From positions 62,001 through 126,000 of the forward strand of contig JBBCBC010000050.1 of the NCBI GenBank assembly GCA_037126765.1: a stretch of 64,000 nt of DNA. The letters are read 5' to 3'. The stretch's first letter is position 1. Each line of letters opens with the position of its first letter. The DNA is from Stenogyne calaminthoides (lineage: Eukaryota > Streptophyta > Magnoliopsida > Lamiales > Lamiaceae). The translations under genes and the position numbers were made by a program. Positions 12,249-25,300 of this stretch are shown in pieces. The notes beneath the pieces were generated by a model. It ran no database searches. It had not been told where the DNA came from and worked only from the letters and a program-made list of their open reading frames with translations.

Positions 12249-13461
12249 CACTACTACACATTTAAGCTTGCACAGCTACACTTGGACAACCTTTTTTTCA
12301 AACAGCTCTCCAAATTATAGTTTGGAGAGTGGTTTTATTAAAAAAAAAAAAAAATAATTTAACCGCCATTTGTCCAAAAAAAAAATTTAAACAGCGGTTA
12401 TGAACCATTGTAAATCAATGATTTGAGGTGATTTTTTGAAATCATTTTCAAAAAAAGCTTGGACAGCGGTTCCTAACCACTGTGTAAGTTTTTACTGTTT
12501 GAGAGATTCGGTGCGCTATTATTAATAACACATGATATGTGCTGCAATTAATACTTTTTTTTCTTTTTCTTATTTTAATTGGTTTTAACTTTTTTTTATA
12601 TGGATAGCATGAAATAATTTGTGTGATATTATATATAATTGAATTATTATTTTTATTTAATATTGAATAAATTAATTATTGTTGTATTCAATTAATAAAA
12701 AAATAAATTAATATTATAGTTAATTTTAAAAATCTCAATTAATTAAAAAATAATATGCTATGAATTAAAATATCACACATAAATTGAAAAATATAATACT
12801 TGTTTAAAGAAAAATATTACTTATTTAGATAAAAAAAAAGTATTATTTGTTTAGAAGGAAAAAATATTACAAGTTTAAAAAAAAGGATAAAACTTTAAAA
12901 AAAAATCAAGTAAAAAATATAATTTTAATATAATATAATATAATTTAATTTAATTTAAATTTAAATTTATATAAAAAATTATTATATAAAAATGTGATTG
13001 AATTAATAAATAAGATAATTGAAATAAAGAATTTTTAAAAAATTGTAAGAAAAAACTATTTTTAGGACATATATAATTAATTTCATTAAATAAACGCAAG
13101 AAAGCAAGTGCCCGAGAGGAATTGATCCCCGCTCAGGCACCCAAGGTCCCGTGTTCGGTCCCCCATGGGAGCGAATAATTGCATCAATTAATTGGGAGGC
13201 TTGGTGGCTTATACATGAGATGTTTGGTGGGTCCGTGGCTAAAAATTGAATTTTTAATTTGGACAGTGATTTTTAACCGTTGTCTAAGTGGATATTTTGG
13301 ATAGCGATTCACAATCGCTGTCTAAGTGGTTACTTTGGACAGCGGTTCACAATCGCTGTCTAAGTGTCAATTTTACTTAGACAGTTGTTACTTGGACAAC
13401 CCTTATAACCGCTGTCCAAGATCATTTTAAACAGTTGTCCAAGTCCAAATGTGTATTAGTG
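12249..13461. mobile_element. Non-autonomous CACTA transposon, 1213 bp
   Basis: The left end is CACTACTACACATTTA and the right end reads AAATGTGTATTAGTG, giving inverted repeats of about 15 bp. A 3-bp TSD, GAA, lies at 12246-12248 and 13462-13464. The subterminal zones (12270-12500 and 13255-13440) contain many small palindromic units built on TTGGACAGCGGTT and AACCGCTGTCCAAG, the usual transposase-binding arrangement in CACTA elements. The middle is AT-rich and non-coding. A short GC-richer patch at 13100-13180 holds a B-box-like GTGTTCGGTCCC and may be an inserted tRNA-derived sequence. Confidence 0.85.
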
Positions 13462-13464
13462 GAA

Positions 13465-14180
13465 ATTAACAAATATTTTTTTATTCTTTTTACAAAACTA
13501 TGACAAACTAGATGATCTTACATATTTTTCAGGAAACTATTAATAATTAATGACAAAAATTGGTACGAGGCGACTTCATACATAAAATGGGGTGTAGTGT
13601 AAATTAGTACAAATTAGCACCATTTTTTCCAAAGTATAAAGACAAACTCTATGGTGAACAAGTTTGATTTTTAATTCATGTACATATGGCTATCCAGGTA
13701 TGATATGGATCAAGTTTAGTAATTTAGAAAAATGTGTTGAAATAGATAAAATGAGTCAAATAATTCAATTTTATTATATACAAACTTATTCATGGGAGAC
13801 CAACTTAAATACAAATATATCATACCCAAATTATGTTCCGTCGCGTCTTAATTAATAAACATAAAAGATCTGCATTGCAGATATGTTAGTACATTATTTG
13901 GTTTTTAAAATAATAAAAAGTGAGATTCGAAATTGTCGGCGTACCTTCTCTTTTACATTACACTTATCATTGAGACGAGAAACACGATAACAGGGACAGG
14001 TGGGTAACGTATCAGATTAGCTTAATTACATGTATATGTTTAAGCAATTAATCAACAAAATCGGTTTCTGAATGTGAAACAATTATAATCATGCAATCAT
14101 GTGACTTATTCTAGTCAACTAATATTAGTTGATAGACGTCGTTATCAACAGCTTGATTCTTTTATCAATTACTTACTATT
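13465..14180. other. Gene-free interval between two transposons
   Basis: No gene is recognised. A fragment at about 13560-13630 (containing GAGGCGACTTCATAC and AAATTAGCACC) belongs to the same dispersed repeat family as 14573-14700, 14800-14945 and 59385-59520. Confidence 0.5.
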
Positions 14181-14182
14181 TA

Positions 14183-15347
14183 CTCCATCCGCTCTTATAG
14201 TTAATGTAACTTTTTTATTTTTTTTTTTTTTTATCTCATAGTTTATTTAACATTTCTTAAAATAGAAATATATATTAACTTTAATTCACACTCTTCAAAC
14301 ATCCCACTTATTTATCATATGTCACTTTCATACCCTCAAAACTTAATAATTTTATCATTTTTAATAAATATTATTCTACTCTTCAATAAAGTCAGGGACG
14401 GATCTAGGAATCAATAGTGGGGTGGGCTAAACAAGATAATTTATTTATTATAAATTTATATATATAAAATATTATTATACATGTATTCTTTTATCTAAGG
14501 ATATAATTCAATAGGGAGAAAAAATAGACATTTAAAGTCATGGCACATCAACATAAAATCATATAAAATTTAAGATGCACACTTACGTGAGACGGAACAT
14601 AATTTGAGCAATAACTCGTCAACACTTTAAAAGGAATGAGTGTTGATTTGTGCTAATTTGTACCTCATCTCATGTATGAGACTGTTTCACACGAATTTTT
14701 ATCTTAATTAATTTAATTTGTAAAATAAATTGATTAGAAATGATACATACATTTTTTTTAATGATATGATTTGAAACTTTTGTGTTAAATAGATGATTGA
14801 TGCACACTTGCATGAGACGGTCTCGTGGTGGGATGAAATATAATTTGGGCATTGCCGCTTTAACATTTTGGGTGGAGTTGATGTTAATTTTAGCTAATGT
14901 GTACCCCTTCTTATGTATAAAACCGTCTCATATGAATTTTTGTCAAGTTGATTTACTTTTGATGAAATAAACCGGATAAATCTTGAACTTCCAATTTAAT
15001 TTTAAGAATATATAATTGACTTCTATTTAAATTGAACTAAGTAGATCTCAATTAAAAAATAAAATATTCAAAATAATTATACATAATACATGCATAATAA
15101 TATGGAATTCTCAAGAGATTGCGCATCCAAGTAGGTCTCAATTAAAAAAAAAAATTTAAAATAATTATACATAATACATGCATAATAATATGGAATTCAC
15201 AAAAAATTGCACTAGGCTGGAGCCTAGTGCATCATGCACATAGATCCATCCATGAATAAAGTTGATTTTCTCTTTCTACTCCCAACACTTTATCACAAAA
15301 AAAATTAATAAACAGTAAGAATTATATAAACTATGGGACGGAGGGAG
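14183..15347. mobile_element. Stowaway-type MITE interrupted by a hAT element
   Basis: The left end is CTCCATCCGCTCTTATAG and the right end is CTATGGGACGGAGGGAG, inverted repeats flanked by TA at 14181-14182 and 15348-15349. Without the nested insertion (14393-15254 plus its TSD) the element would be about 295 bp, normal for Stowaway. The CTCCxTCCG terminus is typical of plant members. Confidence 0.8.
14393..15254. mobile_element. hAT-type element nested in the Stowaway MITE
   Basis: A perfect 8-bp TSD, AATAAAGT, lies at 14385-14392 and 15255-15262. The termini are CAGGGACGGATCTAGG and, on the other side, the complement of CATGGATGGATCTATG, matching at 11 or more of 16 positions. Inside are two diverged copies of a unit with GATGCACACTTRCRTGAGACGG (14573 and 14800), and a tandem repeat of about 95 bp ending CATGCATAATAATATGGAATTC (about 15080-15110 and 15175-15200). 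No transposase frame is present. Confidence 0.85.
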
Positions 15348-15898
15348 TATCGTTTATCATTTGTCGAAGAAAGAAAAAAACTTGAGTTATTGTCATTGAA
15401 GGTGTGATTCGAAACTGAGATTTCCCAACTTATAATACCTTGGATGATGATTAATTAAAATATGGAAATGTTACCTATAAGACTGTCATAGTTTTAGGTG
15501 TGCTTCTTTTAATTTTTCACATTAATTGTAACGAAATTATAAAGTGACATTTAAGCAAAAGATTTTTTTCTTTTTTTTAAAGAATCATTTAAGCAAAAGA
15601 GATGATTTTAATTTGAACAAACGAGACCTTAACGTGGACCATTTATAGCAGGTTATAAGGTTCATGTCACATACTCCTACTAAATAGTCACACCGTTTTT
15701 TTGTCAGTATTGCAAATTATTTTCTTATAGAAAAAATATACTACGAGTCTATCACAGTATATGAATACGTGTAATTGTGTGTGTATATTTTGGGTTGTTG
15801 AAATCCCATAAAGTAATAAGTAGGCTCATTTATAGATTTTTTTTTTTTTTTTTTGAAGGGGCTCATTTATAGATTTACCTCGCTGATTCAGGCTCTAA

Positions 15899-16016
15899 AG
15901 AGGCCCATGCTCCAGATATTTCAGGCCCATTTGTAGATATAAAGAGGCCCATAATTGCTCTAAAGACACACACAGGCCCACTAACTATTCCCCCTTTTTT
16001 TCACTAATGGGCCGTA
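15899..16016. promoter_or_regulatory. Cluster of GGCCCA (site II-like) motifs without a gene
   Basis: Five or six copies of GGCCCA or TGGGCC occur in about 120 bp (near 15903, 15926, 15945, 15975 and 16008). Such site II motifs are frequent in plant housekeeping promoters. No coding exon was found within about 1 kb on either strand, so this may be a relic promoter or chance. The surrounding 15350-17095 interval is otherwise gene-free. Confidence 0.3.
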
Positions 16017-17097
16017 CGTGATAGTCGTAGAATTGACCCATGCTTGTGTTTAGTGATTACATATCTTCGACACACTTTCCCTTTTCATTTTAATACAATA
16101 TATTGAAGTTTTAACTTTTTTTTTTTTCAAATCAAACTTGAATATGATCTTTTTTTAGTGAATTAATATTGAGTAGATTTTTTGTGAACCATCTTCACGT
16201 AAATATGTTATTCAAATAGAAGTATTTAGTAAGTGTCATTGATTAGCAATTATCATGATGTATATAAGTAGTGTCATTACAGTTTTGCAAAAAAATAAAT
16301 ACATAAACCATTTGCTTTTTGGATCGAATGAAATTTATCGAATTTAAAATAGTTTGCTATGCATATTTGCAAATAACTATCCGTTACCTAGATCGAGTTA
16401 AATGTAAATATCATTTATATTGTGTTTATGTGTATTAATTTTTAATAAATGGTTACTAATTTTTTTTGCAATAAATGGCCATGTACGACTATAATTAAAA
16501 CTAACATGACACATGAGGCATCAACCGCTCAAAAGGAATCCATTTGCCACATCAAGATCAGAGTCCCAGCTCTTACATGTTAGCACGGTGGCCAATATTT
16601 AATTGGCATTTTGTCAAACTCTTGATATAAAAATAGTTCATGCATTTTAATAAGTGAGGTCTCGTATTAATTTATCCAGCTACATATATATTTCCAATTA
16701 ATTGTACATACATAAAAGTTTGTGTCCTATTTTAGGAACATAGATAAAACTTTGGACGTTGTGTTTCACGGATTAATATTCTTGTGAAGTTAAGAATGGA
16801 AATATGAAGTTGTTGTAGAGTTTGTAATACTAAAAATTTGGTAGATCGATTCGTGATAAAGTTGTGTAAAGAAGTTGCAGTTTATAATTGAAAGGATAAT
16901 CAAATTTGCAACTATCAAACCTTTCAGTAGTTAGGTAGTTTTCCAAAAAAATTAACAGGGCAGGTTCTGGAAAATGCAGGATCTTCAATTCCTAGATTAA
17001 TAGTAATTTGTGTCGATCTACGAATTAAGGATAGAATGAATTTGAATGGTGCAGAGTCAAGTAAAGTTAGACATTTGCCCGAAAAATGAACAAGTTT

Positions 17098-17300
17098 CAT
17101 CTTTTTTTTATAACTCGATATTCGGCCTAATGATCGACTAATCCGGAGGACCAGAATCCAATGTTCATTAGTGGGGCCCCACTTCAAATCAGAGCTAAGC
17201 TCTGTATGGACCGACACTTCATAAAAATTGATCGCACTTCAATGGGTTCGAACTTGAGACCTAGTAAGGAGCACACTTCTAAATCTCATTTTGGCGTGAC
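17098..17300 (-). mobile_element. tRNA-derived SINE, minus strand
   Basis: Read on the minus strand, a B-box GGTCTCAAGTTCGAACCC (complement of about 17246-17263) is followed by a body containing GTGGGGCCCCACTAATGAAC (complement of about 17163-17182). It ends in GGCCGAATATCGAGTTAT and an A-rich tail (T run at 17102-17110). The same body and tail order is present in the plus-strand copy at 39711-39930, so the two form one SINE family. Confidence 0.65.
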
Positions 17301-17602
17301 AAATTTAAAGGTAAAATCTCACTTTCTCTTTCAAATGTACAATGCTCAAACTTATATATGCCTCTCCATTAATAAATGCCCATTAACCAGACATTGAATG
17401 TCTTGAGGTGAATACATGAAGAGAATTGAAGGTCAGCATGTGAGGGCTAACCCATCAATCACCCAAATACCCAAATTCTAGGGCACACAACCGTGGCTTG
17501 ATAAAAGACGGATGGGCGGTGCGACCGTGTGGTTCTCAAAATTATTATTCCTCACGTTTTATTTTTATGTATTAATTTGTTGAGTTGGTCTCGTATGAAC
17601 CA
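17301..17602. other. Interval between SINE and LINE
   Basis: No gene is recognised. The last eight bases (17595-17602, ATGAACCA) are the left target-site duplication of the adjacent LINE. Confidence 0.5.
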
Positions 17603-19649
17603 GATTTTTTTTTTTTTTTTTTCGGTAAAGAGAAATATTATTAATCAACACAAGCAGGGCATAAGGGATACCCTAAGATAGTTACAAGCATACAAATTAA
17701 CAGCCTATCACTAATCTGGGATTAGACAACCAATCCTCAAAAGTAAAGCAATTAAGAACAATTCTTTTTACACAAAACCAACTCCACGGCCTAACTTTAA
17801 GTTCATCAACGGTTTTATCAATCGAAAAAGGAACACCTTCGAAGATTGCTGCATTTCTCCCTTTTCAAATTAACCAAACAACGCCTTGCCATAATGCGAT
17901 AGCCAAGGACTTCCCAATCTTTCCTCTTAGGATACAACTTTGAGGAATAATATTAGAAAAAGGTTGGGAATGCAAGACAGTAAGAACTCCGAGCCAATTG
18001 AAACATTTCATCCATACCTTGTGGGAGATCGGACATTCGAACGTGATATGATTACCTGATTCGTCCACCCCCCGCAAAGAATGCACTGAAGTTCTTGATT
18101 AGAGCTTAGCACATTTCTTCTAAGGAGATTAATTTTAGTCGGTAGACGATCCCAAAGCACCCTCCACGAATGAGCTATGATCTTCAGGGGCGTGACTTTA
18201 TTCCATAAGAGCTTGAAGCCGGTTTCCTTCTCCGCATCTATTTGAGCCATTGTTCGGTTCTCCAGTAAGATTGTATATGCTTCTTTAGTGTTGTTTCGTC
18301 CTTTGGCAGCTCCAGACCATCTCCAAGAGTCTTGAGTACTATGTGTGAGAGGTGACCTATTAAGCAAAGATAGAAAGGTATTAAGAGTATCTGTCTCACG
18401 ATCAAAAAGACCCCTTCGCCATCTCCATCTCCATTTCCAACTCCAAACTCCCTCTTTCCATTCCCCCATATCACCCACTCTACATTCTCTATCTAAACTA
18501 AGTCAGTAAAGCCTTGGAAATTTTGATTTCAAACGCTCATCCCCCACCAAGTCTCCTTCCAAAACCAAATATCCCTCCTATCTTCAACCACCCTCTCTAA
18601 TCTACCCTTAAACCACTCTCCCAGATCACCCATAGTGTATCTTACCACATCCTTCGACCAACCAGACCAACTCCCTCTTCCCACCCATCCCCCCCCCCCC
18701 CCCCCCTAGATAAACCCGCTTCCTCTTCCCTAAAAAACTCACCATATTTTGACTCAATCATTTTCACCCATAAGTTGTTTTTTTCCATCACGAATCTCCA
18801 CCACCATTTCCCAATAAGAGCCCTATTAAAACACTCCAAGTCCCTAATCACCAAGCCCCTCTTACTTTTAGAATTGCAAAGAACACTCCACTCAACCCAA
18901 GCAATTTTCGAAGAACTCTCCCCACCCCCCAAAGAAATTTTCTTTGAAGTTTGATAATCTCACGCACATTTTTTTTTTGGGTAAAAGATAAAAGGAAAAG
19001 TAATAGGTAGGTAGAGTCGATAATACCGCATTCACCAATGTGACTTCCACCTAGAGAGACCTTTTTATCCCCCCAACTTCTTAGACGATTTCTGATTTTT
19101 TTGAAGAAGCTCATTCCATTTTCCCGCAATTCGATGATTCATGCCAACTTTGATCCCAAGGTAGGTGACCGGTAAGAACAACCCAAAATTTCAGCCAATT
19201 CCCTGAGTTTAGCCTCGTTTACATTCACGCCAAAAATACAACATTTGTTAAAATTGATCTTGAGACCAGAAACAAGTTCTAAGTTTTTCAGAACCCGTTT
19301 CATGGTCCAAGCATTGCTTGCATTTGTTGCCCCCATAAAGATAGTGTCATCCACAAACTGAAGATGAGATACCTTAACTTCATTTCTCCCGATAACGGCT
19401 CGGATCAAAAAACCCCAACTCCGTAGCCTTTGTCATCATGATGCTCAATCCCTCCGCAACAATAAGGAATAAGAAAGGGGATAGAGGGTACCCTTGTCTT
19501 AATCCTCTCTCAAGTGAGAATTCTCCCGAGGGGCTACCGTTCACGAGTACAGAGGCTGAAGCAGTAGAAACACATTCAAGGGCCCACTTCCTCCAACTTT
19601 GCTCGAATCCAAGGCTTTCCATCATCCTATCCAAAAATCCTCAGTCCGC
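17603..19649 (-). mobile_element. 5'-truncated LINE (non-LTR retrotransposon), degenerate
   Basis: On the minus strand, fragments in several frames encode the C-terminal reverse transcriptase region: SASVLVNGSPSGEF, then GLRQGYPLSPFLFLIVAEGL (19440-19634), then SHLQFVDDTIFMG (about 19320-19370), then thumb and linker sequence. They are followed by a zf-RVT domain (WRVLWDRLPTKINLLRRNV, then LCGG, ESGNHITFECP, VW) down to about 17900. The 3' end has a poly-A tail (T run 17605-17622). ATGAACCA flanks both ends (17595-17602 and 19650-19657), a fitting TSD. The endonuclease and N-terminal RT are missing, and frames are broken, so the copy is dead. Confidence 0.9.
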
Positions 19650-19657
19650 ATGAACCA

Positions 19658-22260
19658 AGTCTATACTATAAACTTGAATTATTTGATCAATTTCACTCAA
19701 TTTTAGAAAATATTTTTTGATAAACCACTAAACTTATTTTTTCTAAACCAGATATACCACTAATATGGTCAAATACCATGAATTAAAAACAAGGTTCATA
19801 GCATGAACCAAGTCTATTCAAGGTTTTGTCTAATTTGTTAATCACTAAAAATTGATTTTGAGATAAAAAAAAATAGGCTACATACAATTTCATATTCTGA
19901 ACATAGATCGATTCTATATCGTTTAATTTCTTCGAAAGCAAACTTTAAAAACCCTCAATTAACTGGTCAAAACTTGATCAACATTCCAATAAATAACTAA
20001 TTAATTAATAGTCATTTAAATTGATTATTAGTAACTAATTTCCCAAATACTAACTTGTATTGAGATGGACGAATGTAAAATAATTGACCACAAAGCCTTA
20101 TACCACCAACATGCACAATGCCTAACAGATAATTATTGACATTCATATTTAATTGACAATTCATGATGCCTTCAACCCTCACTAGAAGACTTCACATTTA
20201 AATAAAGAACCAAAGCTTAAAAGTAAAGATTGCATTATTATAATATCCCATCAATAGATAAAACCTCATTGAACTCATTATCTTAGAGGAAAATTGTAAT
20301 TTGAGTCTGTCTTTTCACCTTTTCCCCCACTGAGGTCCGATCAAGGTTTTATATATACTTTCTTATTTATAAAATTAAGCAACTACACTTTTATTTGTAT
20401 TAAATTTCGCATCAGATGTAAAACACATATCTAGACTTTATTTAATGCAGATGGAAGCGTAAAAAATCGATTTTGATGGAAATGGCCTGTAAAAACCCAA
20501 TATCGAGTATTCCGTCGTAAAATAAAAACCCTATATGGAGTACAAATTAAAGTAAGAAATTTCAATTCAAATTAATAAATAGGAGAAAGTAAATTTGTCT
20601 TTCTAATACTTCATTTTACTAATCCTTCACACCTAACTCGATTGAATATTTACTGCGTACATAAATTTAAAAAAAAAAAATTTATTATTATTAAAAGGGA
20701 TAAAGTTGATATTTGATGGGGATTAAATGATAAAAATAGTGATATTTATGTAAATTAAATGAGATAAAGTTGACTTTAGTGTTAAAAAAATAACGACATT
20801 TGGTGTAATATGAAGATAGTTGAAGGGTGTATCGATAAAGACAAAAATTTGTGTAGACACGAGTTCACGGTGAACTCGATTTTTTTAGTATCACTGTTAT
20901 GCATAATAACTATTACTGTTATGAATAAAAACTCTCACTGTTTTAAAAAATACTTTATATTCTTAAACAGTGAAATTTTTTATGTATAACAGTGATAGTT
21001 TTTATATATAACAGTGATATATTTCATGTATAGACTTGATTCATAGGTGTGTTACTCATAGATAAAAGAGAAAAAAAAATATTTTATTATTATTTATAAA
21101 AATATTAAATTGAATTTTAAACGGATTTTTTTTAGGTGTAGCCCGAAATCAATTAATACCATACCCTAAAGTAATACCTAAAAACAAGTATATTTAACTA
21201 AACTATAGAATGCCTAGAAAAACAAAATAAAAATAGTGGATTTACGTAAAGCATTTGGATGCATTAAAATAGTAAATACTCCATGAACATGACATTAACT
21301 ATGAACTTCTTTTATTTTCATTCATTTTCTTTTGGTCTGTAAAAATAATTTATTGATGATCTGGGCAAAAAAAGCCCCAAAAAATAAAAAGAATACAACA
21401 TAATTAGAAAACACGAGAGATCAATAATTTAACACATCTCTCGATCTAGAAGACCAATCCGTGTAATTATAATTACAAAAGTTCACCTCTTTGATAAGTA
21501 TTCAACTCGATACTCTTGCTTTGATCTCCTCAACAGATTTTTCAAAACATAAAAATATTGCTTTTGAAAATATTTGGGGTTTTTTTTATTCCAAATGATA
21601 CAAAGCCAAATTGCATAAAATAGTAATGACCTTTCTTTTATTCATATACTTGATTGATTGGGCCAAACAAGATCAAATTACTGCTAATACATATGTCCTC
21701 TAAATCTAAATAAATATCGTTTGAGAGTATATAATCCAAGTAAAAATTAGTAAAATGTTCATGACTACACACTCTTAACATGTACTAATGATAACTTTGA
21801 TAGTAAAAGAACTTTTTATCTTTTTGATATAATTTTCTAAACTTGTATTGGTAACATAAGAATTTGAATTATATTTTGGTAAATGATGTATGACGTGCTT
21901 ATCTGTTTTAATCAAAATATTCAACTCATTATTCCGAGGGCAACAGAAATTTTCATGATCCAATAAACTGCAAAGTGCAAAGATGCGGCTTCGTAAATTG
22001 TACCCCCGGCGCACTTTAGTAACCTATACGGGTTCATTTCACATATTCCCAAATATCCTCATTCCTCAATATAGAAAAGACGAAGAAAAAAATTAATGGC
22101 CTGCAACAAACAATATTAAAAAGAAAAAGTATTTCTCGCTTGAAAAAGAGTAAATAAAAAACAATATATATCTTCTAAACCTGTTAATAATACTTCCCCG
22201 AGTCCTCAACTGAGTCAACTCAAAAAATAACTACTAAAACAGAGAAACTCTGTCACTATC
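19658..22260. other. Gene-free AT-rich interval
   Basis: No gene is recognised over about 2.6 kb. The only structured part is the repeat at 20868-21055. Several short frames show no family resemblance. A TA microsatellite at about 22260-22274 precedes the SCAR leader. Confidence 0.55.
20868..21055. repeat. Dispersed repeat with palindrome and ACTGTTAT units
   Basis: It starts with the palindrome CGAGTTCACGGTGAACTCG (20869-20887). AT-rich sequence follows with repeated TCACTGTTAT or ATAACAGTGAT in both orientations. A second, more diverged copy is at 41345-41530, upstream of the F-box gene, starting ATCGAGTTTATCGTGAACTC. It is probably an uncharacterised MITE-like family. Confidence 0.5.
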
Positions 22261-22387
22261 TATATATATATATACAGCATTTATATGTATCGGTGGTGGT
22301 TGGAAGTGGTGAACCTGAACGTTGGAAAAATTGATCGAAGTAGGTCAAGGTTTGATTTGAGCATTGTTAAATTTCAGAAAAGGGGAA

Positions 22388-25300
22388 ATGCCGATTAGTA
22401 GATACGAGATAAGGAATGAGTACAGTTTAGCCGATTCGGAGGTGTATCGAGCCGTCGATAGGGATGATCCCGAGGCTTTGCTTGAAGGCGTCGCCATGGC
22501 TGGTTTAGTCGGCCTTCTTCGCCAGCTCGGCGACCTCGCCGAGTGAGTTTTTACCTATTCTTCTTATTTTATTTAATGATTTGGTTGTATTTGTGTTTTT
22601 TTCCGGAAATGTAGGGGATCAGGAGTTGCATTTAGGTAATTTTGATTTTATTAACTCGGATATTTTGGATTCTAGCCTTAATCATGTGTGCCCGCGCGTG
22701 TTTGTTTTAAGTATAATTTGTTTTTTAGTGTTACAGATAATAGGCTGACATTTGTCTTGTTGAATTATTAGTTTAATTCTTTTTGCTCAGTTTTTGTTTT
22801 TCTTTTAAATTGAATTTGGTGTTTTTGATTCAGCTTGAGTAAATTAGGAGTTCTCAGGAGGTTATTTTGGTGTTCGTAGGTCTTAGCAAAGCAGCACCTC
22901 TAAGTTAGTCTCCAGTTTTCTTATTCCGTTAATTTAGTAGTCGTTTATGTTTTTTTGTGGATGAACTAAATTTTTTATTAAATGTGGGGATTTATCGTAT
23001 ATGGAAGTCATGTAGATGTTTCTTTATCTATTCTTTCTAAATTTGAAAGCATAGGAAGTCCGCAGATTTGGATCTGTTTCCAAAATTTTAGTCTTCGATT
23101 TTATCTGTGCATTTAGTACTGCAGCTGGAAAATTGCCATGTAAGTTTTACAATTTTATTGTTCTATAACTCTTTCAGGTAGGCTGTGTTCAGAGCAGTCA
23201 AACAGCCTGGACAAGAACTTATGAAAAAAACATAAATGTTTACCGATTTTGCTTACAAACTGCTTATTTATCAACTAGATATCACATTGTGTCAATCTCT
23301 GCAAATTCAATTGACTACTTTTCACCAAGTTGGCCGATACACTTTGTTGGGCATGTGCCAAAATCTTGTCTGTTTATGCATTTGTATTTCGTTTGTTGCG
23401 ATGTTCCACTGGGTTATTACATTTGCTATATCTTACTGTGCAATCCTTAAGTGATCAGTATGTGCCTTTGGATCGGCCAGCTGATGCACCTATACATTTA
23501 TCACTGTAGTTGTAATTTCACTTGAAGACTTGATCGAGTCCAATAATTGCTTGTTTCGTTCTTGTGCTTACTGAAGGTTTGCAGCAGAGATTTTTCATAA
23601 TCTACATGAGGAAGTGACGGCGACTGCTGCAAGAGGTCATGGCTTAATGATTCGAGTTCGACAGCTTGAGACTGAGATTCCTTCCATTGAGAGAGTATTT
23701 CTCTCCCAGACAGATCATTCCTTGTTCTTTTACCATGCTGGTTAGACCCTGCTGTTCTTTCTGTTAAAAACCCCTACATCAATCATTCGGCTATTGTTTC
23801 TTTTAGGCAATTTTTACATTGGGGGATCCTTCATTTATCTCCAGTTACCAAAACCGGCCACGACTTATTTACAAACCTGCTGTGTGGCTATTTATTTAAG
23901 CTTGCTGGGGATTTACAAATCAGACTCGTCCTTTCATACTGCATTTTTTATCTGCTTGTTGGATGTAATAATAATGTGGTTGAAAATATTGCAGGTGTCG
24001 ATTGGCATCCAAATCTACGACTGAACCAGAATGTAGTTACACAGGGAGATTTACCAGGCTTTATAATGGATTCCTATGAAGAAAGCAGGGCCCCTCCTCG
24101 CCTATTCCTTCTAGACAAGTATGATCTGCTCTACATTATTAGATTGAGTCATCTGTCTTGCTAAAAGGAATATCATAAATTACCTCATCATTTTAGGTTT
24201 GATGTTGCGGGTGCCGGAGCATGCCTAAAGCGTTATACCAATCCCTCATTTTATAAAGTAGAAACCTCTGAAATGATTGGTGTAGATGTCAAGAGGGAAA
24301 AGAAGATCCGCAAAGGAAAGGTAATTTCTTCAGAAAGACTTGATGTTTTTAATCGAGATCAATACTGCCCTAGTATACTTTGGTGTTTATGTTAATTCTT
24401 CGTCCGAATAGTGTAAACATGTTAGGTAATATTGTTATTTTATTTCAAACGTTCACCACTTTCCTCTTATATATCTATATTAGGGGGTGGGCCGATGCAA
24501 GATCTGAAAATTTTTCTGCCATACCGTTTACCAGTGCGAAATTTTTCGATACCGAAAAATATCATACCGTTCTCATACCGAAAATTTTGGTATACCGAAA
24601 TTTTCGGTATGTCAATATTGATACCGATACCGTACCGATATTTCGGTATACCGTGCCATACCGAATTTTCGACATACCGTACCATGGCGATGGGGAGGCG
24701 GATCGACGGCGGCTTTGGTCTCAGGCTCTCAGCGGCGACGAAGGCGATGGGGAGGCGGGGCGACGAAGGCGATGGGGGAGACGGGGCGACGACGACAATG
24801 GGGTGGCGGAGCGACGGCGGCGATGGGGAGGCGGATCGACGGCGGCTTTGGTCTCGAGCTCTCACGGCAAAGCGATGGGGAGGCGATGGGGAGGCGGGCG
24901 GCGGCGGGCGGCGATAAGGGAGGGAGGCGGCACGACAATGGGGTGGCGGAGCGACGGCGGCGATGGGGAGGCGGATCGACGGCGGCTTTTGGTCTCGAGC
25001 TCTCAACAAGCATTTACAGCGAGCCCTTTTTAGGGTTTGGGAATTTTGAACAACTGAAATGTGGTGTCTGGTGTGGGCCGTGTCGTGTGTGTGGCTGATA
25101 TTTAGGAATTAGGTGTAAAAGAAAATATCTATTAAAAAAAAAAAAATGAATTAAATACGGTTTTCGGTATACCGAAAATATTTCGGTATACCGAAAATAT
25201 TTCGGTATACCGGTAATAATTCGGTATACCGGTATACCGAATTTTTTATATTTCCATACCGATACCGTACCGAAATTTTCGGTATGGTACCATACCGTAC

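Noticed and set aside
13100..13180. Possible tRNA gene (B-box-like GTGTTCGGTCCC)
   Set aside because: No full cloverleaf or A-box at the right spacing could be built; it is more likely a tRNA-derived insertion in the CACTA element.
18685..18706. Poly-C tract in the LINE region
   Set aside because: Simple low-complexity expansion; it adds only to the frame disruption of the LINE.
24380..25098. Overlapping open frames of 94-217 codons on both strands
   Set aside because: They read through the GC-rich minisatellite and palindromes of the hAT element; the peptides are low-complexity and no family is recognisable.
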